NCBI GenBank assembly: GCA_001600455.1
Contig: BCKC01000003.1
Span: forward strand, 2,056,168-2,120,167
Source: Endocalyx cinctus
Taxonomy: Eukaryota > Ascomycota > Sordariomycetes > Amphisphaeriales > Apiosporaceae
DNA: 64,000 bases
Direction: 5' to 3'
Shown here: positions 13,001 through 24,415 of the stretch, piece after piece
How the letters are laid out: each line of letters opens with the position of its first letter
Position numbering within the stretch: the first letter of the stretch is position 1
The notes under the pieces: model-generated
Databases searched by the model: none
Seen by the model: the letters and a program-made list of their open reading frames with translations, nothing else
Told to the model about the DNA's origin: nothing
Position numbers and translations under genes: made by a program

Positions 13001-13966
13001 CGGCAATCTATCGACGTACACGAAAACGACAGCTCAAGCGGGGACGAGGAAAGCGACGCCAGGATGATGGAGGAATACCCTCTTCCAAGGCAGCCGAGTT
13101 TCTTGGAGGCACCCCGACTTGCCCCCGCACCCCCGCAAGGGCCCTTACTGGCACCGTCTATACCTTTCTCTCGAGAAAGCACAGTACAGAGCAGCCCCAT
13201 CATCCCGAAGGCTGAAGACAACCGGAACCGATGTCCGCATCCGGATTGCGGTCGGGTGTTTAAAGACCTCGCGGCCCACATGTTGACGCACCAAGAAGAA
13301 AGGCCAGAAAAGTGCCCAATAGAGACGTGCGAGTACCATACGAAAGGGTTCGCGCGCAAGTACGACAAGAACCGACACGCGTTGACACACTACAAGGGCA
13401 CGATGGTATGCCCCTTTTGTCCGGGACCCGGAACTGCGTACGAGAAGGCATTCAACCGGGCCGACGTTTTCAAAAGACATCTGACGGCCGTACATAATGT
13501 GGAGCAAACACCTCCCAACAGCCGCAAGATGATCGTCACGGGTAATAATAGCACCCGCAACGGAGCCGGCGGCGGCTCGGGCGATGCGAAATGTTCGATC
13601 TGCCAGACGCGCTTCGTAACGGCGCAGGAATTCTACGAGCACTTGGACGACTGTGTGCTGAACGTGATTGTTCCTACGACTCCGAAAACGGCAAAAGATC
13701 AACAGGCGAACTCGTCTACGCCTAAAAAGGGAGGTCGTAATAACAGCAATGCTGATGACAGGAACGGGAGCCAACTTTCCGTAGTGTCATCCGCCGAAGA
13801 TGGCCCGATAGATAAAGGTGGCGAGTCGGGTGGTAGGACACCCGTGGAGCCGGCCCCTCATACTCATCCATCTTATCCTCCTTCGATGGTGGACGCGAAC
13901 AATAATCATCACTCAATAGTGGTGAAAGAGGATAAGATGGATTTGGATTCGGACATGGATCGCTAG
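10049..13966 (+). CDS. Large C2H2 zinc-finger protein, probable nucleic-acid-binding regulator
   Basis: Five exons (10049-10286, 10407-10502, 10574-11223, 11278-11401, 11469-13966) give a 1201-residue protein; each junction has GT-AG ends and keeps frame. The first intron is 120 bp without a stop. A finger-like segment, CWDHRC...HLKQH, lies near residues 171-195. A Cys-rich module near 317-345 (CLRCKI...CDCQDDCAFC) is formed only after removing the 54-bp third intron and is followed by GCHRGPL. The C-terminal third has C2H2 fingers near 777-860, with CPHPDCGRVFKDLAAHMLTH near 957, two more joined fingers, and CSICQTRF near 1078. The middle, about 385-770, is a long helical region of unknown fold. 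The N-terminus (residues 1-80) has a short helical stretch. The architecture recalls fungal Cys-rich plus C2H2 proteins of unknown target. The function is not established, and a transcription or RNA-binding role is inference. Confidence 0.85.
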
Positions 13967-15123
13967 ATTTAGTTTTATGAAATTGACTGTGGGTCTACCC
14001 AAGTACCTCCGGTAAAGGAAAGGGAAGTTGGATTCAAAGTATACATAAAAAAATAAAAAAAAAAAAACATTCCGGGGTTATTCTTTTTGAGGGTTTGGAG
14101 AGATAGGGGATGGAGGGAGAGAAGCGCAAAGCTATCTCTAAGCTATGTTGACTAAACTAACCCAAAACTGCATGAACTCCATCATGCTCTTTTTTTCTCC
14201 TTTTTTTTGCTATACCAAACGCCAAATTTACTTGACCATATATATCCTTATATATATATATATATATATTTTTCCATATACCCCCAAATATATTTATCTC
14301 TTTTTCCTTATTACTCTATTGGTATAAATGCTCTATGCGTTGTCCCTTTGTGCTAAGTGGTAGACTCCCAGCTTTAACCAAAAAAAAAAAAAAAAAGATG
14401 CGTAAAGATGGATCTGGTACAAGAGATTTGTGATATCTCAAAGTTGACTGTGCGTATTACACCGGTGGAGAAAATGCCGAATCCTTCCGGTTGCTAGCGA
14501 GAGATACACTCAGACTGCACTACCAACTCATGCCACGGGAAGGATTTCTTTAGCGTAGGTTTAATGAAATTATAAGCCAACGCGACGGGCTCGGATGAGC
14601 CCGGACTGGCTTCATGATCCTTCGGAACTTACTATGCACTACAAGGGATAAAAGCAAGTTGAGAAAATGAACATGATTCGCCTATATACGCGGTCGAAAT
14701 CCTAACCACACCGAGTTAGAATCAGGTCACCTACATAAGTGTGTGCCCATATTACCGAGACGAGACACGAAAAAGATCACATCATCCTACTAGGTTAGGA
14801 ATTATTTGTCTCTCCCTCAACTCATCGGAACCTGATAAGAATCAAATACGAAATATGCGTAGAATATGTATTGAGGTTCTCAATTTAAGCATATCTAATC
14901 AATCTAAAATATTAACCAACTCTACCATAACTCATAATACCTAAACTATTATACTAAAATGTTGCATCATTCTAACGCCGTCGACTATCAACAAGATAAA
15001 TTAGGTATTTGTGTGCGTGTAAATGTATATATAATTTCATCCCCAGCTTCCGACATAATTAGAACCAACCGTGCGCTATGATCACACCTCCCCACTAACC
15101 CGGTATGAACGAATCAACCGTTA
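13967..15123. other. Convergent intergenic space
   Basis: The zinc-finger gene and the SLATT gene end toward each other here. The stretch holds poly-A and poly-T runs, a (TA)n tract near 14250-14270 and no supportable gene. Polyadenylation of both genes must fall here. Confidence 0.55.
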
Positions 15124-16248
15124 CTACGTCTTCGTCTCGGAAGATTTCTCCTCTTGCGACGATTTTTTTTTGTTGTTGTTGTTGTTATTGTTACTGCTGA
15201 TCGTAGCGGGCGCGGGAGGAGGATTACCGGCGTTAGTAGCCGGGGCGGGAGGAGAAGGGTTAGCCGGCGCCGGTCCGGGCGACACGTACGAAGACGGGAC
15301 GTTGTTCTGGACCGTCTGCTTGGCCTGCCGGTAACCGTCGAAGCAGTCGGCGAGGACGTCGTTGATGTCGCGGTCGGCCTGCACGAGCCTCGTGTCGACC
15401 ACCGACTTGACCTGCGCCGCGAGCTTGCTGAACTCGTTCCGGTCCGATCGGTATCGGTCCGGGAGCCCGCTGTTGTGCATGAGGGCGAGGATTCCGGCGT
15501 CGAGCGTGTTGACGGCCGCGAGGGTGGTCTTTTTTTTTTTTTTTTTTTTTACGTTAGTGTTAATTTTTTTCACAGGGGAACTAAAGAGTTTCAATAAAAA
15601 AGAGAGAAAGGAAAAAAAAACAAAGATAGAAAAGACAGAAAAAGAAAAAAAAAAATAATAACTTACGACGGCGGTCTCCTTCCTATTAGTAATAGACCCG
15701 AGCGCGGTCAAGACGGCGCTCGTGGCGATCTGCAATAACAACAGGAGCCAGTACAGGATCCCCGTCACGTGGAAGCGGTACCCGAACTTGGTCCTCTCCG
15801 ACAGTATGTCCTTGTACAAGCCGTCCCGGAACCCCTTCGGCGGCCACCAGAAGCTCGTGATCCGGACGACCTCCTGGCCCTCGTCGTCCTTGAAGACGCC
15901 GACCCCGCGGCAGAACTGCACCCATTCCGAGTCCGTGAGGCGTCGGTGGTGGGATCGGTCTGGCGTCGTCGTCGGGGGCTGCTGAGGTTGGGGCTGGGGT
16001 TGAGGTTGAGGTTGAGGATCAGGTTGCGGGTCAGGTTGAGTCTGAGCAGGAGGTTGATCTTGAGGAGGCGGGTTTCCGCTGTTGTCGTTGTCGGCGTTTT
16101 TGAAGGTCGTATTAGGCGCGGCTCCCGGGATAGGAAGGGAAGACTTGTTTGATTGCTCGGTCATCTCGATTTCTTGAAGTTGGGGGTGGATGTGAGCGGA
16201 GGGTTGCGGTTCGCGAGGTGGAAAGATTTGTAGGGGATTAGACGCCAT
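15124..16248 (-). CDS. SLATT-domain protein (fungal SMODS/SLOG-associating 2-TM effector family)
   Basis: Two exons (16248-15667 and 15528-15124) encode 328 residues. The 138-bp intron has a GTAAGT donor and a poly-pyrimidine acceptor, is divisible by three and lacks a stop. The first 100 residues are disordered, with a Pro-Gln dipeptide repeat near 70-90. The conserved core starts with LTDSEWVQFCRGVGV and continues with WWPPKGFRDGLYKDIL. TM1 is at about 160-185 (YWLLLLLQIATSAVLTALG). After the splice, TM2 (TLAAVNTLDAGILALMHNSG) covers about 195-215 and leads into GLPDRYRSDRNEF and a helical tail. This order matches the fungal SLATT family. In prokaryotic conflict systems, SLATT proteins are predicted membrane-perturbing effectors controlled by nucleotide second messengers or NLR-like sensors; the fungal role is unknown. 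The tail is rich in Pro, Asn and Lys. The start at 16248 is chosen over an upstream Met at 16272 because the latter adds only an unconserved stub. Confidence 0.85.
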   Translation of the reverse strand: MASNPLQIFPPREPQPSAHIHPQLQEIEMTEQSNKSSLPIPGAAPNTTFKNADNDNSGNPPPQDQPPAQTQPDPQPDPQPQPQPQPQPQQPPTTTPDRSHHRRLTDSEWVQFCRGVGVFKDDEGQEVVRITSFWWPPKGFRDGLYKDILSERTKFGYRFHVTGILYWLLLLLQIATSAVLTALGSITNRKETAVVSYYFFFSFSVFSIFVFFSFLSFLLKLFSSPVKKINTNVKKKKKKKTTLAAVNTLDAGILALMHNSGLPDRYRSDRNEFSKLAAQVKSVVDTRLVQADRDINDVLADCFDGYRQAKQTVQNNVPSSYVSPGPAPANPSPPAPATNAGNPPPAPATISSNNNNNNNKKKSSQEEKSSETKT

Positions 16249-17486
16249 CTTCTGAAAAAGATATATAGGCAATAGGGTCGATACTTAGGATAGGTCAAAC
16301 AGGAATTTACGAATCAAAGGAAATATTTATAATATATTTATATATCTATACTTATGTAATGATATGCTCGAGGAAGAATTCAAATCTAGGTTGATACGGT
16401 CAGGTGTTCATTAAAGGGGATACTATCATCGCCGAGGTATTGGATTTTTTTTTTTTTTTTTTTGAGTTGATATTAGAAGAGGCAGACAAGACTTGACATG
16501 TTTGTCCAGGCTGACTTACTTTGCCTTACTTACCCTCAATATTAGAGGAAAGAATGACCTTTCAGATGACGTATATCTTGATACGAACGTAGAATTCTAT
16601 AGTTAGGTGCGACTTGTAATAACATCACGCAGACAGCGTCGACGCCGATCGATAAAGTGGTATATTTAGGCATCGTTCAGAAAGATAGAAAGTGAACACT
16701 TTTCCGGGTCACTGGAAAGATATCTGTCAGAGTAAAAAAGTGTCATATAAGTAAAGATTGTCTTTCAAAAGACCTTCTGTCAGACTATAGTCCAAAATCA
16801 ACATATGTGATCTAGTATTACAAGATGTAACTTGTTTAGTTTATATACTCTGATGGACTTTTGGCTGTATTGAGCATATACCAGTGAAAAGGGGCGTCCA
16901 ACCAAAGTGCATATACCCAAGATATATTTGTTATTAACCTTTTTTTTGTTTCACAATATTACCAAGATAGTTTACTCCGTACTGTTACTCCGAGGCCCAG
17001 CTGAATAGATCAGCTGCTACTCATACCTTACATCAGTTTCAGCTTCTAGCTTCGTGATACTTGACCTCGATTGACTGGATTTGCTTTGCTCTGCTCTTAG
17101 TGAAAGTGATAAAGAATAAATACCGTATATTATACTATACTCTCTCTATCTACTATCTTAGCAGGATAATCTGTTATCCTTAGTTAACGGCTGCGAAAAA
17201 GTCTATCTCTTCCCAACCTTCCTTCGAGCCAGCCAGTTGAACTTTTCCCCCGAGATACCTCCCCACAATTCTCAACTTCTGCGTAAGTCAGTTTAGCCAA
17301 CATATGAGAAGCGAACTTGCCGAATTGGGTAGGTAACCGGCTTTTCTGACCTATCGCAGGTTTCGCGGACTTCTTCTTATCTCCTCAACCTTCTTCTACC
17401 GCAGCCTGTCGTGATAAATATGTTGCTACACCGCTGATCCATCCTCCTATGTATACTATCCACCCCCTTTCTTTCTAAGTGACTGT
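16249..17486. promoter_or_regulatory. Upstream region of the SLATT gene
   Basis: No coding segment is seen. The stretch carries a poly-T run near 16446-16463, a short perfect palindrome GTCTTT-CA-AAAGAC at 16760-16773, two nearby CTGTCAGA words (about 16726 and 16788) and a pair of TTACTCCG words near 16972-16992. It should contain the SLATT promoter and the 3' end of the gene at 17487-21307. Any regulatory use of these words is inference. Confidence 0.4.
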
Positions 17487-20400
17487 TCAGAGCAACCCTC
17501 CAGTCCATCGCCATAAAACCCCCGCGATGAACCAACTCAGCCCGGTGCCGACGAGACAGGACGCCCCGGCTAAGATGAAAACGCCGACGTCTTGCCACGT
17601 GCTTCTTTGTCTAAACCTCCTCTTCCATAGCTCGCTGCGCTGGTCGAAAGCCGGACGGACTACGACCCACCAGACGCAGGCGAGGCCGAGGATCACCATG
17701 TAAGAAGCCTTGCAGCAGTCGAACAAGATCAGGACCGCGTTAGCGTCCTTCTTACCCTCGCCATCTCCTGACTTGTCCCCACCTTCTTTATCTTCCCTCG
17801 ATATTTGAGGTTCTTTCTGATTTTCTTGCGGTCTGATCACCTCGTTCCTATCTCTGTGACCGTAACCGGCTGCTTTGAGCTTCAAAAGAGTATCTATGCC
17901 TCCTCTGCCTCCCTTTCTGATTTGTAAACCCTTGTAGCTGTTTTCGTTCTTTCCCATCTGCATGTACGGCCAACTCGAAGGCCGAAGACTCGTCCCCTTT
18001 TCGAATCCTGCCTTCTCCTCCTTCTCCCGAGATCGTAACACGGCGATTCTCGCCGCCTCTTGTACCATGTTTTCTTTGAGTTTCTCCTCTTCGATGACGG
18101 CCGAGAAAGGATTCCGCCCTCCCTGCCGCTGCGGCTGTCGGCCATGAGGATAGTAATGGTGGATGGCAACAAGATTCCTCTCGGTTTCCCCGTATTTTCT
18201 TCGCCCGTGCGTTTGGGGTAGGCTCGAGAGGAAAGACGTCGATGACGCCTCCTCCGTTTTTGTATTTGGATGATTGTTGATATTGTTGATCCGATATGTG
18301 ATATTGTCGTTGTTGCTCTTGCCGTGAAATGCCGGCTTCGGAAACTTGCAGATTAGCTCCGGTGTACTTATCGCCACCATATCCTCTCCTACATCCGTTC
18401 CCCGTTGTCGAGGGCTGTCGTCCGACGGTGGCGTCATCATCATCTTCATTCTCCTTTCCCCGAGCCCCGTCTCCTCCATCCTTCGTTCTCCGACCTCGAG
18501 GACGTTTCTCGTCAGGGCACGGCTTGGCGGGGACGGCGTCGACGGCGGTGATATGCCCCGCCGCAGCCACCGACGGCGTCGATTTTCTTCTTCTTCCTCT
18601 TGATCTGGTTTCATCGTTAGCGTCGCAAGCCGCCGCCCCCGTAACTTCGTACCGTTCCCTGCTGTCTCTCGGACCGGCGGTGAGCTCCGCGAGCTCCTCG
18701 GCGGCGTGAGGAGGCGGAAAGGGGCGCGTCTCCGACCTCTCGGGGTTGTCGACGCGGCGCGGGAGCGGCCGGGTTGCGTCGACGGATTCGCGTCGACGCA
18801 GCCGCTCGTCTGGTGGTCGCATAGCTGCACCTGCCGTGGGGGCGATGGTATTGCTTCTTCTTGGTCTTGACGGCTCGCTGGGTTGAGGAGGAGACCGGAG
18901 CCAGTAGTGGTGGTGATGGGTGTGGACGCAGATCTTGCTCTTCCCTGCGGCACGGCCAGCTCCGCTATATTGCTTCCTGTGACCTGGAGAGCATGGCCCG
19001 CCATCTTTAGACTGGTTTCCTTGGTGAGTAGGTTCGGTGGCGGATGTTTGCTGGGGTACCTCGATGTATCTCTCGGGGAATCCTTGGCAGTCCTGCTCGC
19101 TTCGTATTGTTTGGTGGCAACGCTCGTCACCGATGTCCGATCTCCCTGTATATTTTGACTTGAATAGTGAGTTTGCTGTGCGTTCGTCTGTCCTGGGACG
19201 CACTCGCGGGACACGAAGTGCGGCATCATAGGCTCTCTCAACCTCGACTGGGATGAGGTCGCTGTAGCTCCGCTTGTGATTTGTCTGTCTAACTTGTTTT
19301 CTACCTTGTCCGTGCTGCTTTCCTTTGGCTTCATATTCATAAGCGCTCTGCTGTCTACCTTCCAGTCGTTCTCGGTGAGAGGAATTGTCGCGTTGAGCGC
19401 GTTGGGATTCTGAGGTAGAGCCGAGCAAGATATCGCCGGCTTGACCTTTTTGGTCATCCACGGCTGCAAGGTCCGGGTGAGACAGTAATCCGGGATCACC
19501 ACGTCCCCTAGACGATCTTCCACATCCGTCGGGTGTTCCTCCATTTTCTGGCCTTGGGTAAGTGCCGGAAGTGTCGTCGATGACGTGATGAGCTGCGGCG
19601 GCTGCTGCTGCTTTGGAGACGTCTCCCTAATCGCCCCCAGCGGGTGCGTTGCTACCCGTCGGGGGCGTCCCCATAAAAAAGTCTTCTTGTTGGCATCGGT
19701 GACCCCTTCCGCGATACCAGGCTCTCCTCGCTTCGGAGGAGATGTCCCTGCGAGAAGCTGGCTAGACGGATCGGCAAATGATACGGTTGAGCGACGAGCT
19801 GGCGTCTTGCGTATGATGGTTTCCGAGGATAATTCCACCCGGTATCCACTATCAAGACTGAGTCGGTGATTTGGCGGAAGATCAGAATTTGGAGGATTCA
19901 CGGGCTCTCCGACCGACGTAGGTTCTGGGCTGGATAGAATAAGAGACGGATGAGAGAAGTTCGGAATATGTGGGGAGGATTCAAAATCTGAATAAGAGTA
20001 ATTAGTAGTTTCCCCTTTATATCCGTTGAAAGTTGGGTTAACATACTTTCCATGGGGTTGAAGCTGCTATGAGCCGACTGGACAATAGGACTCAACTCAG
20101 GTTCAACTACGGAAGACCAGTGTCGTCCATTGCGACTCCATCGCCTAGACAGCTGTCGCTGTTGTCGTCTGAGACCCTCTTTCACGCGTTCGATTTTGTC
20201 GAGCATGGCTTTATTCTTCTCCCTCGCCGCCACTGTCTTAGCCTCCTTCTCTTCGAGCGTGATCTGTTGGTAAGCGTTTTCGGCCGCCTTTCGCCTCCGA
20301 GCGAGGTTCAAAAGCTGTCGTCGCGTGGTAGACTGCGTCGCTTCCGAGCTGATGTCCGTAGGAGTGATAACCGAGTACCGACCCGAATCCGGGTCGGCTC

Positions 20401-21307
20401 CGGTCACGCCAAGCCAGTCCCCGTTGTCTTTGAGATTCTGCCGGCTGAGGCGGCGTTTCTTAAAGGATCGGAGCTCAGCGCTTATCTCTTTGTGGGTCTT
20501 GGAATTCGCCGTTCCTGGTTTCTGAACCGAGGCGACGGAACCTTCGCCTGCGAGTGGAAGTGGTGGGGGATCATGAGAGAGAGGAAATCTCGAAGGGTGG
20601 ACTAGTGCAGCGTGGTTATGCTTGGAAACAGAGATGCTTTCATCGACCACCCGAAGTTGAGGGGTCGTCTCCGCGGCATTAATTCTCGTGTGCGGGTCGC
20701 TTTGCCTACGAGGCTTATTTGTCGAGCCAATCTCACGAACATCAATCCTCGGCAAGGGAGGGAACGGTCTATCTTTAGCGAGATTCCAATCATTCAGAGA
20801 ATTAGGATCGATGCCCAGCTCGACGTACGCCGATTCTCCGCTGTAATCCCTTTGCCTCCTCCAGGGTCTCTCACCCTGCGCCATCCCCGCGTGACCGGGC
20901 AGCGTGCCGCCCTGCTCCGGCCGGTTGCTGGGCAGGATCCTGCTGAAGAATCCCGTAAGCGACGTGGTTCTCCTGTGGAGGGATGGTCGGAACCGCGAGG
21001 AACTACCGGGCGTAGGCCATCCCGTCGTGGTGGGAATTGGAGACGGGGTCATGCTTTGGTGACTACGCGGGCGTTGTAGCTGAGGGTGGCCGTGGCAATG
21101 AGGATGAGGATGAGAATAGATATGATAATTACTTCGATATTGTCGGGGTTGACGATGTTTATGATGAGAAGTAGAAGAAGTTAAGGAGACATTTTCAGTT
21201 GAAGATTGTTGCCGACCTAGACTATCAGGTATAGTGTTGGATCTGGCTGGCAATGGTTTGGATATGACTTCGTCCATGCCTGTTTCCTCTCTCACTGGCA
21301 CGAACAT
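17487..21307 (-). CDS. Large disordered protein with C-terminal two-TM hairpin, unknown function
   Basis: Two exons (21307-20047 and 19924-17487) give 1232 residues. The intron is 122 bp (GTATGT donor, CCCAG acceptor). An AG four bases earlier would instead lead to an early stop, so the acceptor at 19925 was chosen because it joins the two long frames as NPMEKPTSVGEPVNPP. The first half is basic and Ser/Pro/Arg-rich. It contains FFSRILPS near residue 120 and a Lys/Arg/Gln-rich helix (about 335-395) that may be a coiled coil. The second half is again disordered, with many RSRAAST-like sites. The last 100 residues hold two hydrophobic segments (YMVILGLACVWWVVV and VGVFILAGASCLVGTGLSWF), so the chain looks membrane-anchored by its tail. 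I recognise no catalytic domain. It resembles conserved hypothetical proteins of Pezizomycotina. The start could also be the Met eleven codons in. Confidence 0.75.
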
Positions 21308-22024
21308 ATTTAGTTCCGTTTCACGTTTTGAGTTTATAAGGTCTTTGAAGTTTGTGTGTTTTGTCTCATATCTTCCTTCTTAGACATCTCAAGAGCGACT
21401 TTCATAGGTTGAGGGAAGAGCGAGTCCTAGGGTACTTAGAGCTGCTATCTCGAAGCTGAAGCATACTGTTAACCTGGAATATATCATGTACTTACCATTT
21501 CTCCTTGAATCTAATAAATGACGGTACATTCTGCAAATTGCACTTACTCATATACCGAAGGCATGGAAATAGCAAACACTAGATATCTATAACCTGAAAC
21601 CGTCATGATACCATATAACAAACTTAGTTTACGTAGGAAACCATTAACTGTCAATGAGTAACTGTATGTGTGACATATCAGATGATAGATAGAACGTCAC
21701 GCACTTATATGCACATCGAGATTGTGATGTCTTCAGATTAATGAATAAATATCTATTACAATACGTACTAAGTACTAACTCAGAACATAAGAGAAGTAAG
21801 TCGAACAGCATAACGCCAGAAAATGCTACATTTGTCGCCTAGCCCCTTCCGACACCATAATATGCAAGAAGATGATTATCTCTTCAGACAAGAAAGCAGC
21901 AGGCTGAGTCCTCAATTTCGCTCCTGCTCTTACTTATTCTTTACTCCTACTCCTGCTAACGTACGAAGTCATCGAAACAATGATAGAAAAGAAGAAAAAA
22001 GAAAACTTCATAACAATTAATACC
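21308..22024. other. Intergenic between NUR1 and the disordered membrane protein gene
   Basis: This should hold the 3' end of NUR1 and the promoter of the downstream gene on the same strand. The sequence is AT-rich with no clear motif and no further gene. Confidence 0.5.
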
Positions 22025-23588
22025 TCATCCCCTACTAAATGAAGGGTACCTGTCGTAAGAAGATGAAGGATACGGTCTCCTTATCCAGGGGTTCGGCGCC
22101 TGCGAGTTCAGGGATGGTGCCGTGCCCGTGCTCTTACGCGCGCTTTTGGCGGGACTCGAGCTTATATCTGCCTGGAACGACTGATATTGCTCGAGTTGAG
22201 CCATCTCGCTGTTATTCCGCGGTGACCTGTACTGAAGGTCCCCTAGACTGGCCATTTTCTTTAATGGTGAATTTGGGTGATTCATTACACCGAGGTAACC
22301 GCCATTTCCACTTCCGCTTCCGTTTCCAACTGCCGGACTACTCGCGGCGGGTGACTCGATCAAAGCTGCCGCGCGACTTCCTCTGGGGTTCATCGGCGTA
22401 GGTACTCCAGGAGTGCTTCTTCTAAAGGGCTTAGGGGCGACGGAAGGGTTTCCCAAGTCGCCGCTAAATCCTCCCGATGGCCTGGCCGATGGCGCCTTTG
22501 GTGTGAACAGGCCAGAACTCATGGCACTGTTCATATATGACGTGGGGGTATGATCGGGGTCGATATGTTTTGCGTAATTGGGATTCGGTCGCGTTTTATA
22601 GCCTCTACGTAGTTGTACGTTGGGTGTACCGAGATCGACAAAAGCCTGACCATTTCCATTTTTGTCCATAGACAGCTGTGTTCCTGCATCCCTGACACTC
22701 GGGTAAAGGCGAGGGTGTACGAACTTGGCATCATATTCGTGCATGACTTCCTTCTGAATAATAGACGTATCCTTGTTCTGTTGCGAGAATCTGGACTGGA
22801 ACAGCATAAGCTGGCCAGAAAGAAGGACTTGTAGAACGAGGCAGTTGAAAACAGTGACGCTGGGTCTCGCATCGAGGGGTGCTAGAGGTAGGAATAGCAT
22901 ATATACAAGGACGTGTCCCGGGCTGAAGAGAGAAAATATTTGTAAGGATATCGGTAGAGGGTCCCAGACGGATAGCTCCCAAACATCGCGGGTCGCATCC
23001 GGGTGAGCTCTCGATTCTGCGCTCTCGCTGCTCATCATATCGGTTAGAAGTCTCAGAGGCGAGGAAGAGACCGGAGATGATTGAACTCGCACGCGCCGGG
23101 CCGAGGGTGTCTCGACTATTTTCTCGACGTCGGCTTCGAATAATCGGTAATGACGGGACCGTCCCATGGTGTAGAAGGCATTCAGGGTAGAGAAGCTTAT
23201 CAAAAACCAGACCATGCTGCTAATCTGAAAGCGCAGAAATACCGAGGTTAGTATGAAAGTCGCGTGGAAGATGTTGATTTCCTCCTCCTCCTCATGCTTA
23301 TCTTATCTAGGGAAAAGGGGGGAAGTAGTAGCGAGCACTTACGAAGAAACTAAACCAGCTTGAAACATCGCCATCGTCAAACACAGGATCAACGCTCTGA
23401 GAGCCGCCGCTATTAGCCCTCGCAAGCAGAAACATAAAGTTCATGGCGATTCCAAACTGCGTTCCGACCCATTTCGAATCCCATTCGCGCGTCTCGATCT
23501 CCTCCGACAACCAAAGTAGCCAATCTAGGGGATTGAGCGCGGCTTTCATGCGCTCCATGAACGGTCTTCGACGAACTAGTTTCGGCAT
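22025..23588 (-). CDS. NUR1: Nuclear rim protein 1 (DUF2418 family)
   Basis: Two exons (23588-23343 and 23224-22025) with a 118-bp intron (GTAAGT donor, TTTCAG acceptor) encode 481 residues, close to the length of the budding-yeast protein. The N-terminus MPKLVRRRPFMERMKAALNP followed by DWLLWLSEEIE is the family hallmark. Hydrophobic segments lie near 43-60, 77-103 (built across the splice, SFFISSMVWFLISFSTL), 183-200 and 204-225, consistent with an inner-nuclear-membrane protein. The C-terminal 200 residues are disordered and Ser/Pro-rich, with short Gly-Ser repeats. In yeast, Nur1 works with Heh1/Src1 in the CLIP complex to tether rDNA and telomeric chromatin to the nuclear envelope; that role is known for yeast and inferred here. 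The start codon is the first Met of the conserved block. Confidence 0.9.
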
Positions 23589-24415
23589 CTTGATTTTTTT
23601 TTCTGGGGTGGTAAAGTTGACAAGGCTGAAAAGAAGGGCGATATCGCTCTGATAAGAATGACGGAAAACGGTGGTCTTTTCAGTTTACATGCGCGTCACA
23701 TATGCACAACTACAAATCAAAGATGACCGTCCACTCGTCCGTCGATGGGTTGGTTACGCGTTTGTTTAAATGTCCCTCCTTTCTGCCTGAAATTGTTCTC
23801 AAAACAATTTCAGATTAATTGTCGCGGAGAAAGAACAGACCCAAAGGTAAGGCCTCGAAATTGCCTTAATGCCCTTTATTTTTATTTGTTGTAGAGGAAC
23901 ACAACACGTAAGAAATAAAAGAATAAAAAAAAAAGATTATTATTTACTAAGAGTATATATTTTTTTTTTACTCTTTGCGGTTGCCATGGGACAGGGGGGC
24001 ACCTATCTCTAAATTAGTGAGATAGGCCCTTACGATAAGCCGGATTAGGTGAGCGTGTATCTAAGGAATGGTGGGGTTTTATGGCCTGCTGAGATTCTTC
24101 AGGGGATGAAACTGTTTCCAGCAGCTCATGCTTTACTTGTATGTACTGTACGTAAGCGACCAGAAGAGCTTGCTGCTAACCTAACACCTGAGCTTCCCTA
24201 CGCCGAACCCCCGACCTGTAGCTAATAAACCACTACATCATCTCCCCGTTTCCCTTCTGAGCACATGATTATTTAATTTATTTTACATGCCTCAGCGTCG
24301 ACAACGGATATACTAAGTAAATATAATCTTGTTATCTAAGTCTACACAGGCCGTTTTCGTCCTTAAAATCGATCGTTGGGGTAACTAAACGAAAAAAAGT
24401 AAATAAAAAACAAAC
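23589..24415. promoter_or_regulatory. Divergent promoter region between NUR1 and V-ATPase F
   Basis: The two genes start back to back and share 827 bp. Near the NUR1 side lies a perfect 11-bp inverted repeat, CTGAAATTGTT / AACAATTTCAG, with a 5-base spacer (23787-23813). The remainder is AT-rich with several poly-A and poly-T tracts. The placement of promoters is certain only in the sense that both must start here. Confidence 0.6.
23787..23813. repeat. Perfect 11-bp inverted repeat in divergent promoter
   Basis: The left arm CTGAAATTGTT (23787-23797) and right arm AACAATTTCAG (23803-23813) are exact reverse complements around CTCAA. It lies about 200 bp upstream of the NUR1 start. It could be a dimeric transcription-factor site or a chance palindrome. 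Confidence 0.85.

Noticed and set aside
14459..14545. tRNA-like stretch on - (TGGCATGAGTTGGTAGTGC)
   Set aside because: The D-arm-like start is suggestive, but the T-arm and acceptor stem do not pair.
15154..15597. Arg/Val-rich frame on + opposite the SLATT gene
   Set aside because: It is antisense to the conserved SLATT core and without its own motif.
17848..19461. 537-residue open frame on - in another phase of the disordered protein gene
   Set aside because: It has no start context and no link to an upstream exon; the overlapping frame joins cleanly by splicing and contains the TM hairpin.
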